This document shows, in pieces, positions 41,320-54,939 of a DNA stretch of 64,000 bases. Source of the stretch: Scedosporium boydii (taxonomy: Eukaryota; Ascomycota; Sordariomycetes; Microascales; Microascaceae). The notes under the pieces were generated by a model. The model made no database searches. It had not been told where the DNA came from and saw only the letters and a list, made by a program, of their open reading frames with translations. How positions within the stretch are numbered: the stretch's first letter is position 1; every line of letters starts with the position of its first letter. The position numbers and the translations under genes are program-made. The stretch is from assembly GCA_002221725.1 (NCBI GenBank), contig NJFT01000068.1, forward strand, positions 116,728 through 180,727, written 5' to 3'.

Positions 41320-44300
41320 ATGGAGGACACTCCGTCCTCCCACTCCGCGGCAAAGACTCCAAGGGCCGCTAGCATCGGTCCGGTCGGGGAATTGCAATCG
41401 AGGCCCTCATCAGCAGCCTCTAGTGTCCCTGGTCCCCCGCCACTGCCCGGCGCGCCGTCTTCTTCCTCATCCTCCACGGTTACAGGCTCAGTAGGAACAG
41501 GATCATTGCCGCCAGGTGGTGGTCCCACTGCTATTATAGATCCAAATCGGCAGTTCTCCAAGCGCCGGAGGGGCCATGGGGTTGTGACGCCAAATGCATG
41601 CACTGAGTGTCGTAAGAAGCGCGCAAAGGTGAGGCATAGATATACTCCCACTGCGCCATGAATTTTTCCTTCTTCGGGGGCCTTCCCCTGCTTCCCGATG
41701 TCTTCTTCTTTGCTCAAATACTTTGCACACCTGTGTCCTAGTGTTCCCAGACATTGCCAATCTCGGCCTTCCCTTGTTGCGGCCGGTTCTCCACGGAATC
41801 TACCTTGGCAGGCCGTTCTTGTCATGACAGCACACAGCCCCTCCTCCCCACTCACCAATCCTAGTTTGATTATATTCTGACACTTTGCTCATCCTTGATG
41901 CTTCGGTATTATAGTGCGACGGCCAGAAACCCTGCGCGAGATGCAAGGCTCAAAAGAACGTCGAGTGTATATACGAGATCCCTGTTCGCCAATCCAAGGA
42001 GAATTTGCGAGGCGAGATCGAACAGCTACGCCAGCGCCAGAGAGCGAGCGACCAGGTCATCACAGCCCTTCTCCGTCCTGAGCTATGGCAAGAGGTACTC
42101 AATCGTCTTCGAGGCGGTCAGAGCATTGAGGCCGTTTCGGACTGGCTAGGCGGCGCACTACCCCCGGCCTCCGGCGGCACTGTTCCTTCGTTCGCTAGGT
42201 CCATTGAGCCTGCCTATACCGGCCGGCCTGGGGGGATATCAGCCGCCGGTTTCACAAGTTCAGGCCCGGGATCCATGTCAGCGTTGACCCTCGGCGCCGG
42301 CCAGTCACACAGTCCCATCGCCCGACAGCATCCTGCAGGCCCGGCCCTGCCGCCCTTGCCCGCCTCGGCACACCTTCCCGGCCTTCGCACCTCGGAGATG
42401 GACCAGACCCAGCAGCACAGCCCGTGGAACTTTTCTTCGCACTCACAGAGTGGAGTGTCAACTACAAGTGAGTCCCATCAAGGACTTATGAATTGGACTC
42501 CCGACGTAAGTCAGCCGTCTTCTCGTGTTGGCTCGTGGGTTGAGGGCATGCATCCCGAAGCCGGCTCGCCCGAGTACAGTCAAGCCCGGTACCGCTGGCT
42601 CGACCAGGTACTTTCCCCACTTGATATGCCCGAGCACAAAGTCCCTGCTATAGAGTGGACCGCCATCACCTCGGACTTCACCCTTGTTCAGCATCTCCTC
42701 TCCCTCTACTTTTGCTGGGAGTACCCGACCTTTGCGTCGCTCAGCAAAGAGCACTTCTACAAGGACTTCAACGACGGTACGCGGCGGTATTGCTCCCCGA
42801 TCCTCGTAAACGCTTTGCTAGCGCTTGGCTGCCGCTTTTCCACGCGACCGAACACACGCGCCAACCCCTCCGACCCCACCACGTCGGGCGACCACTTTTT
42901 CAAGGAATCGCTGCGCCTCTTCCATCTCGAGGCCGACCACCGGAGCCTGACGACGATCCAGGCATTGGGTATCATGTCCATCCGAGAGGCCAGCTGCGGG
43001 CGGGATTCGGAGAGTTGGTACTATGCCGGTCAGAGTATACGCATCGCTATTGAGATGGGCCTGCATCTCAATGATGGCATGGGCGACGACGATGAGGTTG
43101 CCGTGAAAGCAGCGACGTTTTGGGGCGCTTTTGCACTGGACCAGTATGTCCTCCCTTGTTTCTCCTTTCTTTCCTTTCCTTTTCTAGTCTTCTTTCTTTT
43201 AGGAGGCCGCGGGGACGGGGAGTTGTTAACATTTCCTCCTATAAGCCGGCAGGAGAATCAGTTTCATGCCGGTTTTTGCTAACCTTTGTTTTTTCCGAGT
43301 TATACAGCGCTTGGTCGCTTGCCACAGGCTCGCTGCCGCAGTGCTCATGCGTACCGCATTTGCCGCCTAAACCTGCCATTATCGATGACATTGAGGCTTC
43401 GTTATGGATACCGTATACTGATGATGGTATGTATCGATATTTATTCCGATAGTCGGGAAGTTTGGGGGCAGGTTGCTCTTTAGACCGGAAGATATCGGAG
43501 GCTGGTCGGCTAACTTTCTTATTTTTTTTTTTCTGCCTGAACTCCAGGGCTTCCTTTGCAGCGTTCCTGTCTACAGCCTTCGAATGTCCGCTCGGTGTAT
43601 AAGTGCTTCTGTGAGTTGAGCGAGCTCGTTCACCAGTCTCTGTACATCCTACACACGCCGGGTCGGCCGTTGACGAGCCGCGACTTACTGGGCATCTATA
43701 CCCAGTACCTCGATTGGTATGACCGGATCCCCGAGGTCCTTCGCCTAGGCCACAACTTTACGCCGGCGGTCCTTTTTGCGCAGTGAGTATCAGTATTACC
43801 CAAATCCGTCGAGATCGAGCCGCCATCGGAGGAACGAAACAAGTGAGGGGAAAAAAGAAAGGTCGTAGAAGATGAAGGAAGATGGAGTATTCTGTGCTAA
43901 CATTTTCGCTTCATGAAAAAAGCATGTATTATCACTTTGCTATATTATTACTCTTCCGGCCTCTCATAAAATTAAGGATCCTTGGATCTAAAGTCCTACC
44001 TCGGGACGTTTGTTCACAGGCAGCAGATGCTATCCAAGGCTTGCTGCGGTCATACTCGCAGCTCTACACCCTCCGCCGCACCCCATCCTTCGTCCCTTAC
44101 TTCGTCCTGACGTCAGCCATGATGCATATGGCTATCGCCGCATCTCTGCCATCTGTCGCCTCCACTCCTGTATCGGCGGACCAACAGCCCACTCCACAGC
44201 AGGGTGTGCATCCGCCCGAGAGTAGCCCTGAGACGAGCGGCGTCGGAGCAGCCGCACCGTCATCGCGATCCGACCCGCGTGTCTTCAACTCGATCAGCCA

Positions 44301-44700
44301 GGGCATCGCCGACCTCGCCGAGATGGCTCCCTGCCACCACTTCGCGCAGCAAGCCCTCAACATCCTCCGGTACCTGGCGAAGAAGTGGAACATCGACGTT
44401 GACATGGGCCGCGAGAAGACCGAGGCCGCCGAGGACATCGACGGCCTCCTCCGACCGCGCACTGATAGCCTCAACTTCTTCGCCCCCAACGTGCAGATCG
44501 AAGATTTCGTGTGCGGGTGGACGGGCGGCGCGTCTAGTGTCGGCGGAAAGGTGATGCTGGCGCCGCCGCCGCCGAGGCCGGTCTCGGGCGAGAGATCGCA
44601 GGTCGTGGATAACCCGCTTTTTTGGCCGTTTCCGCTGCAGGGGAGACCGCTTTTGCCAACGGGGCGAGAGCTGGCCGATGCTGGATTTGCCCTTATCTAG
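41320..44700 (+). CDS. Zn(II)2Cys6 transcription factor with fungal_trans-like domain
   Basis: Five exons, 41320-41628, 41915-43143, 43308-43426, 43548-43782 and 43923-44700, give 889 residues in consistent phase. The binuclear zinc cluster is Cys94, 97, 104, 110, 113 and 121. It is split by the first intron exactly between Lys103 and Cys104, so splicing is required for DNA binding. A leucine/glutamine-rich helix (residues of about 134-150) follows as a likely dimerisation element. The middle homology region includes HAWSLATGSLPQCS, an IPYTDDG motif, and NVRSVYKCFCELSELVHQSLYIL. It then runs through YTQYLDWYDRIPEVLRLGHNFTPAVLF to FVPYFVLTSAMMHMAIAASLPS. A low-complexity Ser/Pro stretch lies before and after. 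The last acceptor has a good branch site (TGCTAAC). It is a nuclear regulator whose targets cannot be deduced. Relatives are often labelled nit-4/nirA-like by automated annotation, which I do not endorse. Confidence 0.88.
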
Positions 44701-45391
44701 GCCAGTTGCACGGTCGGTCGGCGACCGCTTTTTTCCCTCCTTACCAGACGGGAGGCTTCCTCCTCTTTATTATTCACCTCCTTCTTATTAGCGATTAGCC
44801 CGCTCCTGGCAACCTTCATTTTTGGGGCGTTTGAGGTTCAGCCTCTTGTTTCTCTTTTTTTATTTTTATTTAGAAGGATAGGAAAGGTATACCCAAGGCA
44901 ATGTGCGTGTGTAAGATAGTAACGGGATTTGTGCAAAGCGGGGGAATGAGGGTGTCATGGGCGATTCATATTTCTGTAGCATTACCCTTCCTGTGAAGAT
45001 AGACGCGATTACGAAAATACATGGACAATGCGAACGAGGAGCTCGACATCCTTCTTGGAGATCAAGTTAGGTCGGGGCGACTGGGTTGTCAAGTGTGTAA
45101 TGATATCGCTCAACCGAGGCATTTAGTTTGATAAGCGATTTGGGAATACATGCAAATAACGGTTTTGTTCATCCCGCGGGAAAATGCGCTTAAACGATAC
45201 ACACTCCTTGCTCTTTCCTAACACGCCAGCCTCGGCTCATCAAATCTGGCGACGACGTCCGTGACATCAGCTGTGACCATCCCCAACATCAATCCCGCCG
45301 CGCCTCCTATTCTTCCCTCCCCTCCTTTTCTCTCTAGCATCGACGTCGAACGAGACACAATTAACCGCGAACCCGCGTCCCAGTCTCAACA
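44701..45391. other. Tandem intergenic region before PEX16
   Basis: This 691-bp stretch contains the 3' UTR of the Zn2Cys6 gene and the promoter and C/T-rich leader of PEX16. An upstream frame from 45261 overlaps the PEX16 start in another frame and could be an upstream ORF. Nothing else was seen. Confidence 0.6.
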
Positions 45392-46650
45392 ATGCCAACG
45401 CCGTCGCGCCGTCCCGGCGGCGGCAGGACCGTCCTGTCCCCTCCCAAGCTGCTTCACATGTATGAGGACTTTATCACCAAGAATGCCGGGCAGGTGTCGC
45501 AGATCGAGTCTGCGCTGCGATCACTAACCTACATTATTCCGGGTACGGGTTATATTCACTTCCCTTTGGCCTCTGCGCCAATTCTCGGCCCCATTTGAGC
45601 TTGGCTAACTTGGAGCTTCAAACAGGCCGCTTCCGCGATGCAGAAATCGCCTCGGAAACCCTCCACTCCGGCGTCCAGCTCCTCTCCCTCTACCACGACA
45701 GCCTCCTCACGCGCGCCGTAGCGACGATATCCCGCGGCCCCGGCACGCGAACTCCCTCCCCGCACACGCGCTACACGCGCTACTGGACGCAACGCAGCAC
45801 CCTCTACCGGCGCGTAGCCCTCCTGCTCCAGATGGTCCGATACACGGAGCTCCTCCTCGAGATGGCGGCGAAGCGGCGGGGCGGCGAGCGCGCCCGATGG
45901 CGAATCGTCGTCCTCTTGGAGTTCATCAAGGCGGTTTGTCGGCTGGTGCTGCTGCGGATCACGAGCTCGAGACCCATCATGTCGCCTGTGCTGCCCGAGC
46001 GCGACCCCGTGGTGCCTGACGATTCGGCGTCGGAGGACGGCGAGTCGGCCGTCAGTGAGCTGTGGGACGATGCGGCTAGCAGCACGGGCGCGACGGGGAC
46101 CTGTTCGTCGATGTCCTCCAGCAAGTCGGCTCACGAAAAGGAGTGGACCATGCCCCGGACGGGCATGAATCTTCCCTCTCTCCCCACAGCGTCGGACATC
46201 ACGACGTACCTCCTCTCCCGGGTCCTCACGCCCGAGGACATCAAGCCAGCGACGAAGCTCGTCAACCAGCTCCGCGGATCGGGCCAGGCCGCCGAGGTAC
46301 TGCACATCCTCGCGCCCCTCATCTACGCCGTCTGTCTCGCCCTCTCGAGATCCTCCTCTCCCGAGGCCAGGAGGAAGGCGTGGGGCCCCTGGATCGCGGG
46401 CGTCGCCGTCGAGTACGCGGCGAGGCAGCTGCGCGAGAAGGGTCTGAGGACGACGCCCCTGGAGAAGGACGAGTGGAGGAGGAGAGGGTGGGCGATGGGA
46501 TGGTGGGCTATGAGAGGGCCGTTTTACGAGAGTGTGGTGAAGGGGGTTGTGCAGGGGGTTAGGAGGAGGGTTCCTGGGGTTTTGGGAGGAATTTTGGAGG
46601 ATTATGAGTATCTTTGGGAGAATTACTACTTTAGTACTAGTAGTGATTAG
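45392..46650 (+). CDS. PEX16: Peroxisomal membrane protein PEX16
   Basis: Two exons, 45392-45542 and 45626-46650, give 391 residues, a usual fungal length. The 83-base intron has a GTACGG donor and an AACAG acceptor and splits a glycine codon. The start context is CAACAATGCC. The joined N-terminus (LLHMYEDFITKNAGQVSQIE, then SLTYIIPGRFRDAEIASETLHSGVQLLSLYHDSLL) is the Pex16 signature. The middle has LYRRVALLLQMVRYTELLLEM and RWRIVVLLEFIKAVCRLVLLRI, a hydrophobic or amphipathic pair. An acidic Ser-rich loop and a C-terminal region (WWAMRGPFYE) follow. Pex16 recruits Pex3 and supports peroxisome membrane biogenesis from the ER in many eukaryotes. A long minus-strand frame across the gene is an antisense shadow caused by high GC. 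Confidence 0.93.
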
Positions 46651-49600
46651 GTGGGCGGATGATGGACTTGTATTCACTTCCTTGGTTTTTCTTTTCTTTT
46701 GTGTTCTCGTTCTTCGTGTATGTGTTTATCATCTTTATTGTCTAATGGGTTTTTGTGGCTGGAGGGATGGCATTTTTCGATGTAAATGGGAAATACCCGC
46801 GCGTGGTAGATGAATAGAGCATTTCGTATGTATCGTTTGTGGCACGGCAAGACGAAGGCGTGGACCGAGGCGTTCTACGTTACATTGTTGGTGGTGAGTC
46901 CATAGATATATGAACTGGTCTTGACTGGCTGTCGATAATACTTGAAGGAGCTGGGGCATAGATATATTTGATAGTCTCTTCAAGTTGGGATATAGCGTCT
47001 TTGATCGAGGAAAGAAAGGGAAAAGAAGCTCAATGTTCGATCGAATCCAAGTTCAACTTCACCATGCCAGCCAACTACAAGCGCGTTGGACATAGGACTT
47101 AGCTGGATCAAATGGGTCGTTGGAGAATTTGGGAATGATCAGTACGGGTGAGGAATGAGTAAGAGGTATATAGGATATACCTTAAGGCTATGTTCGTGAG
47201 GTAGTGAGACATGATCGGGAACTTCGAGGCGTCGTAGAGAGTGCTACCTCTCCCTTTGGACTGAGCCGTTATTTTATATTGGAGGTCCGTTACGTTACCC
47301 AGACTCGGCGCAACCATCATGCCTAATGAATTCCTGTAGCACGCTTGATATTGGGGTACTGGACGGCTCAAGGAGAGTAGTATACTCCTTCTACTACTCT
47401 TGTCGCTATTTGAAGTTTACTTCGGCCTCACTCTCCTATTGCCCGTCCTCATGAGCAAGACGTTTATCTAGTGCACAAGCCGTCACTACGGCCAAGTGGT
47501 GGCACGACAAGGGACATCACAAAGACTATTGAAGTCTTCGAAACAATTACTTTTGAACAAACTACGGATCTATCACTTCGATCTCAGATAGAGCATACGA
47601 GCAATAGAATGCAATCCCTCAAGCAGCCTAAGATCTCAATCTTGGTGAACGCGACCGTGAACAAGCTCCTGGGGATTCTATCTAGGATTCATACTAAGGC
47701 AGTAGTAACACGACCCGGCAGCTAGCAAGAGGGATGGGAAAATTCCCACTCACACACAGAAAACCATGGACCTGCGTTAGCATCTCGTGGACTGCAGAGA
47801 AACCTCCAGTATTCCTCGAAAACCTGGGTAGCAAAACGGAATAGCCAAGCCCATCTTGGCGGCACGCACCTGGCCGGCGATATTTCGTGAAATTGGCGTG
47901 TGCCCATCTTTCAACGATTGTCCGGGTTTGCGAACAGTTCAACTAGCCTCGATGGGGCAAGCCGAAGCCGGACAGCTCGAGATTTTGCAGCTCCCGTCCA
48001 GCAAGCGGGACTGGTTTTCCAGGTAAAAAAGGCGCTGGGTCGGCGATACCGGGGAAACTCTCTTGTCTAGAAGTGGAACGACGGAATCTCTAACCCGGAG
48101 GAGCGAGGTGCCGGCGTGAGTAGTGCAATAGACCGGCGCATCTCGTCCACTCTAGAGGCTGTTTTCCTCCTCCCAGGTTTTTTTCCTACTCGGGCTGCTC
48201 CGGCAGGTGAATCCCATCCGGTCCCTTAAATCGCTCACCCCGAGGACAATACTCTGGAAAGGCCAGAGGAGGATCCGGATAATACTGATGTGGGCGGTTA
48301 GTCAAAGGGAAATTGTGATAGAATTTCCTGGAAAATGCTGAGACTGGAATGTTAGATTCAGGTCAGCCGGCCGGTTGATCCACCGGTAAGGAAAAGAGGC
48401 TTCAAACAAGAAGAAAGCCCTTTTCTCCCCCTCTTCCTGAAGCAAAATCCCGTGTGGAGAAGGAGGCAGCACATCAACGGACCAAAAGCCGGGCAAGTCT
48501 ATAGAGAGAGCCCGCTCAACGCACGCCCCCGCACCACACAGCATACCATAAGCCCTTCTGCGCATCTCATGTCGGCCGCTTTTGCTCGTTGCGATCAATG
48601 GCATAAAACGAAGATCCGGCTCACAGCAAAGAACAGACAAAAATGCCCGAGCAAGTAGCGGTGTTTCATGCTCTTCTCCCTCGAGGCAGTAAAAACCAGA
48701 TTTCGAGAAAAAAAAAAGACCGCAACCACTGCAGCAACGCTCGGGCATATACAGCATATACACACCCTCTATAACTGCGCGAGATAGATTTGGAAGCACC
48801 TAAAGTTCAAACCCACGGCGCACACCTGAGGGGTTGCGCGGGGGGGTTGGGGGTTTTAGAGTAAGTGTGTGTGTGGGTGGTTGTCTATAGGAAAAAAAGG
48901 CGGCTGAGAGAACGAAAAGGGTCCAGCATGCAGGTAAACAGCCGCCCCTCTCCCGTCTCTCAGTTGTCTCGGACTTAGGTGAGAGAGGAAGGGAAGGGCG
49001 GAAGAGGGGGCGGGGACGGGGACTGGCAGCCGCGTAAACGAGGACCCTGGTAAAACAGAAAATGCTTTTGTTCGGTTGTTGTCAGTGTCATGAGTTCTGG
49101 ATGCGGGGCCCATCCGGAACTTGGGGGTTTTAATAGAAGGCTGTTAAGCCGGTGGTGGAGAGGAGGCAGAAACCCTAGATCGAAGATGAGTAGTTAGAGT
49201 ATGGGGGTGGCTAAGGTTAGGGTTTGTTAAGGGTCCCGCCATCCATGAATGCGGCTTGAAGACGGCATGAAGCGGAGTTGGAATGCCTCGTGGTGCCCTT
49301 GCCGTGGTAGCAGTGATGCTATGTGCGGGGTAAATAGCACGTTCTGCTAAGAGCCTCAAAACGGCATCAAGGTTCTGTGCTGGAGGATCAAAGGTGTTTC
49401 TTGTTACATTGGGGAACAGGAAGCATGGACGAGATGCTTAAAGCAAAGTCGATCTGTGTACGGCATGGACGTTGACATGGGCATGGATAGTAATGGGGCA
49501 GAGGCTATAGTAGCTGGAATGGGGTATAAGAGATGGGGACATGAGATGCATGGGGGATGAGCGGCGGTGGCGGCATCTCGACCCGATATCTGGGGAAGAG

Positions 49601-50494
49601 TGGTCGATCAGCGAGGAAGGGTGGTTGTATCGACTTGCTGCTGTGGACCGTGGGGGGAGAGAAGGGGCGTGTGCGAAAGGCAAAAAAAAAAAATGGTGAG
49701 CAGCGAAGATGATCAAGCGAACAAACGACGAACAACGAACTGGATCTGCGGGGGTTTGTTTTAGGTTTTCAGTTGCATGGACGGCGTGATGATGGATAGC
49801 TGGTTTCGTTTTTCTGGTTCAGCTCGCTGGTTGGCTGAAAGAGGTTGGGACTGGAGAAGACAAATAAAAGACAAAATAAAGACCGAAAAAAAAAGTTGGG
49901 GTGAAGAAGCGGGGAAAGCGTCTCATGTTCTTCGATGGGTGCTTCTCTTGTCGATGCGGCGTTATCGTCATGCCGTGTCGAAGGGTTGTGGCTTTTGATC
50001 TGTGGTTGAGGCGAGGTTGGGTCGAGGTCACGGTGTAGATGGTGTGGTGTACGAAGTATGTAGATGGAGGTCAAGTGTAAGTGAAAGTATAAGTCTGGTT
50101 CTGGATGCGGCTTTTGGCCTGCAGCAACAGTGTCTCAAGTTTAAGCGGGGTAGCGACATGAAGAGAACTTGGTGTATATCAAGATGAGCAAGCTATATCA
50201 GAATGTTTCTACACGGGTAGCACGAGGTTGAATTAGGAAACAGCCACGTCGAGAGGAGAGGCGAGGTGGGATGCAGAAGGATCCGGAATGGGAAATGGGG
50301 CAGCCGAGCGAGAGGTGACACTCAGTGGGTGAGTGAGTGAGTGCCACAGTCGAGGCGGATGTGGATGTGGATGTGGTTGAGAGTTAAGGTTAAACGAAGA
50401 GTGAGACTCGACATTGAAGCTACAAGTCTGCATCAATCCATGCAGTCAATCTGAGGCTGTCGTGTCCTGTCGAGGTGACGTTCCATTAAGCATC

Positions 50495-50528
50495 CTGCCT
50501 TTCTGCCTTTCTTTCTGCCTTTCTGCCT
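50495..50528 (+). repeat. TGCCTTTC short tandem repeat
   Basis: Three TGCCTTTC units, one lengthened by an extra TTTC, are followed by a partial fourth unit. This is a simple-sequence tract in non-coding DNA. Confidence 0.75.
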
Positions 50529-53500
50529 GGATCCAACTGACACCGACCGACAACAATGAACAATGTTGATATCGACAGTTCCAGGACTGACCGGGCACTG
50601 CCTGACACTGACGCCGACATCAACAGTCGACGTTGAGATTCTGGCGCTGACAGCCAGATGCGACGGTGAGATCACAATCTGTCAGCCGGAAATGATCTCT
50701 CTCCATCTGTCTCTCAACCGCCAACAATGAATGACACTTGACAGGTTCGGTCGGCTCTGGATTCATTCAACCGTCAGTTTCTCAACTATTTTAGCGGCTC
50801 AGTCATTCTTTACAGTCCATGTTCCCAATGTTCCAATTGTCCTGGATCAGACAGATTTGGATTGAGCCTAATCCGAAGTGCTGCGGCAAGGATGCGGACA
50901 TGCGGACATGAGGACACGAAGTGGTGTAATGCGAGACACAGAGACGGAGGGACTCGAACATCATGATCCTCCATGCTTCGTAAACTAAACTACTTCGTAC
51001 ACTTCCCCAGCTCTGCGAACATGAGATCAAAGATCAACACCGCCCCGTGCCCGCATCACCGATGCGAATGCGATCCCACCTTGACAGCACATCACGAAAC
51101 TCTAGACGAGGACGAAACAAGACCGAAAAAAGAACAGAGTAGGGGAGAAAAAAAATCAATTGAGCCGAGCCGCAAAAGAAAATTGGAATCGTGGCTCGGT
51201 TGGCAAAATCACCGAAGAAGGAAACCCTGCCAACCACTCGCAATAAAGTGTCACTAGCACTCTGCCAGTACCAATCTTCCATCGTGATCCATCACTTCCG
51301 AGTCTCTGGGTCGGTTAAGCCATGATGAAACACGGGCCTTCCAGCGAGCCCGCACCCTGCTTCCACGCCTTTTTTTCTTTTTTTTTTTTACTCTTTAATA
51401 TTATTATGGCTATTATTATTTCATCTTTTTTCTCGGGAACTTGACACCTGCCACACCGCCCGCTCTTCTCTTGCCATGACAGTTCGTGATCCGAAGCTCG
51501 ACGGCGGAACGGGGTTTGATACTCTGACACTGACGCTGGCACGTCGGCGCCAGTCCGTGTGGTCTCATTCGATGCCACATCCAGCCACAACTTCTGTCGT
51601 CACCACACCTTCAGGCCCTCCTCCCCAACCTCAGAATAGACGTCACTTGCCATGATGATAGGATGGCCTATATCGAGCGCGAGAGGAGGGGGTGTCGGTA
51701 GATTCCTTGATTGTGCGACTTCCAACTTACCAAGTAATACTACTACTTGTCTTTCTTCCATTCTGGTTCCGTATCAGGGCAGCACACACAGACAGGCAGG
51801 CGGATGCACATCTCTATCTCCGCATCCTTCTTTTTTGGCCTTTTTTCCCTGCGCACATTCCAACTGCAGCGTCGTGCGTATGAAGTAGAGAGTAACGGAG
51901 CACCCTGCATACTGGAATCCGCCCGCTGCCTTCTTTCCATTCCTCATGCATGCCCGCTTGTGCGAGGTGTCAAGGTGTCGAGGTGTCAAAAAAGGAAAGG
52001 AATTGACTGTGCATCGTTAGCTGCACATCTCGAGCGTGCCCATCTGCATGATCCAAAGAACCTATATGCCGTAGCCGCCTATCTTTCCTGATCGATTGGG
52101 CCAGCGTGATATAGAAACCTGGAACAGAAACACACGTCTCCTCAACTCCTCAACGGGAGAGCTGCGGCATGATGCAGAAGCGGGGAAGAAAAAAAGGGCC
52201 TCCAAGTAGAACTGTTGGGGGAATGCAATGAGCGAGGATCTGAGAAGGGGAAAGCAAACAAGGAAAAAAAGGAAGGAAGGAAATGTCAGACAGGGCCCCA
52301 CGACTCGAGCGAGTGTGGATGCACAAGACGAATCCGCCGGTTTGGCAGCCGGGGCCCAAGGAAAGAATGCAGAATGCAGCATGGTCGCATTGAGCGACGC
52401 GGCACGTCCGGCTTTTTCTTGGGAGGCATGCGTATGCAGCAAGAGAAAAATGTTGGAATGGAATGTAATACTTCGTAACAGCGGGCGAGCGAGAGCGAGA
52501 GGTAGAGAGGGAGAGAGGGAGAAGGCGAAAAAGGAGGGTAAGAGAGTGGGTATCGGAAATCGGAAATGACGATCTTGATCCTTTTCGGAGACGCAGGATG
52601 AAGCAGAAAAACACGAAATAAGAGTTGACATATGATAACGCTGGGTCAGATCTCATGCCAAGGCAGCCAAGGACAATAGCTTCAATGTCGTATCCAGTTG
52701 ATCTACTATCTACAAGCAAGATATCAATTGATCGGTATCGTGTATCGTGCACTATCGCCGATCATTTGAAGCCAAGGTTGGGACGTGGCGGCGAACATCC
52801 GATCTAAGAGGAGAAAAAAAAAAGTCCCCCGAGGCATAAACGAAGAGGAGACAAAAAAGAAAACTACAAAAGATCACAAAAAGCACAGATGGGGAAAGGG
52901 AATCGGATAGGATTGTCCATTTCGGGTGCGACCTCGACAGAAAACACGCCTCCGCTTTCCAGTCCGGTCCATCCAAGGAAAGCAAACCTACTTCGCGACC
53001 CTTTGGCTCGCAACCGTCCGCGCATGCCGAACGAGATGATCGACAACAGGGGTGCGAACTTTTTTTTCCTTTTTCCTTCCTTTCCTCTCCTTTCCATCCC
53101 TTGTCCCGCCCTTTCCAGCCAAGCCAGGCCAAGGCGGGCTGATGTGTGTTGCAGATTTCTGTTCACATGCCGTCCACTTGTGCGCTGCACCACGCCTCCA
53201 TCACACTACACCATTCCCGGCAGTCATGTCGATCATCGATCTGTTAAACAAGCGGAAGGGACCAAAAAAAGGACGCTATATCGTACAGTAAGACAGTAAT
53301 AATCCAAGTAGCGCGTGAGCTTTTCGTGCTGTTGCTGCTGCCGTTGTCGCCGATGATGGATGATGGATTCTCATGGGCGTTTTGGTTTTTTTGATCAATC
53401 TCCAAAAGGGCCCCCAAGAGAAAGGCCGATAAGACGAGGGAAGGGATTGACCCTGTTCGGAGCGTAGAAGCTTGATGGCGATCCGCGTCCATCTCCCCGA

Positions 53501-53927
53501 GACTGCGCTACTCTTTGCCCCATCATCGTCGTCGGCTTCGGCCTTCGTTCCAGGGTGTTCGGGCCGCCGTGGGCTCTCTGCCCATCGACTTCGAACAAAC
53601 TCAGGTAGTATGTTGTAGTGTACTTCGCACTCTTACGTCGGAGGGCGAAGGAAACGGAAATCGGGGTTGGTCATATTCATCATCTTTCGCTGATCTGTTC
53701 CAAAATGAGGCTCAGTGACCAAGGTCGAACGAATGTACCTGTAACTGTATCAGCCCGAAGCACAGATCAATGGATCGTGATTCGGCTAATACAACTACGA
53801 GGTAAGTTGTAAGTTCACTTCATACATCGTGTCAAAGAGTGGTTCAACTACCCCGCTCTTAGCACGAAGGAGCCTCTGAAATCTAAGTCGGGATGACCCT
53901 TCAACCGTCGTTGGCCTTGTTCTCATC

Positions 53928-53932
<5 letters not shown>

Positions 53933-53958
<26 letters not shown>

Positions 53959-53959
53959 T
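53933..53959 (+). repeat. Poly(T) run of 27 bases
   Basis: This is the longest homopolymer in the window. On the minus strand it is a poly(A) run preceded by CCCCGC. It may be simple slippage or the tail of a retroposed sequence inserted in minus orientation; no adjacent coding remnant is recognisable. Confidence 0.85.
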
Positions 53960-54939
53960 GCGGGGTGAGAACCAAACTCGACGCTGTTTTGGAATCAATG
54001 CGTTTGTTATAGAGTTGCTTAAATCTTGTATTCTTAGTAACCAGCTGAACCCAAACTTCAGCGCAGCAATTGGATCGCCAATCGCGTGGACATGCGCATA
54101 AGCTTGACCACGAGCAGGAGCATTGAGCATGAGCATGGACGACGGATGGGGAGAGGAACCTTGGGGCGCAGAGAGCTGGACTGCGTGGAGAGTCTCCATA
54201 TTTTCCTTCTCCTCTTGGACATATCCTGGATCCTGTATCGTGTCGTCCATTCTCCATCGCGTATCGCACATCGTGTCTGGCGTTGGTCTCGTCCTTATTA
54301 CGCCGGCCCACCACGCGAGGCTTGTGCGTAGAAGAGTGGTCTTGTAAGGCCGAGAGCGCCGGGCTGGGCAACGGGAGCGGCAAAGTACCCATCAATGGCA
54401 AATCACACCCAGCATTCCCGCGATGATACCTGCAAGACATCCTCCGTGCTCCGGACTAACTTCGATGAGCCGGAGTTCGCTTCACTGCCCCGAAGAAAGA
54501 TAGCACCGGCATTGGCATTGGAAGAGAGTACCCTGAGAGTCTACGCTATGCCACTCCAAGCACTTCGTATCTAAATTCCAGCTTTAATTTGAGGAGGAAA
54601 GCACGGGGCACTCTTGCAACAGTTTGAGACCAGTTAGAGACTTTGTAACTGTGGAGGGTGCGTCCTTACGTCATCCCTAATTGTGCAGATCATTCGTCAT
54701 GATTGGGGTTCGAAGTTATGAAGTACAGTATGACATGACTTGGGCCACTTCTTTGTAAGTTGGCCTCGGGATATTATCAAGCAGTCAGGCACCGAGGGAC
54801 TAGTCCTCGCACTAAATCCTTCGTGCTTGAAGGTTCGATGTTGCGAAGTTCCTGCGCAACTGGCTCCTGCTTAGCGTCTTCAAGAAGATGCGCCAAGCCA
54901 GACCTGCCTTGGGACAGCCTGGCTGGGTTTACATTCAGT

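Noticed and set aside
45556..46677. 373-codon minus-strand frame across PEX16
   Set aside because: It is antisense to a clear PEX16 coding exon. Its Arg/Pro/Gly/His-rich translation is typical of a GC-rich shadow frame.
48302..48799. 165-codon minus-strand frame in the right desert
   Set aside because: No recognisable domain and no flanking exons. The coding case is too weak without transcript or homology support.
52062..52752. Overlapping 189- and 200-codon minus-strand frames
   Set aside because: Two frames of the same strand overlap, both Ser/Leu/Phe/Pro-rich over a purine-rich + strand tract. This fits translated low-complexity DNA, not a gene.
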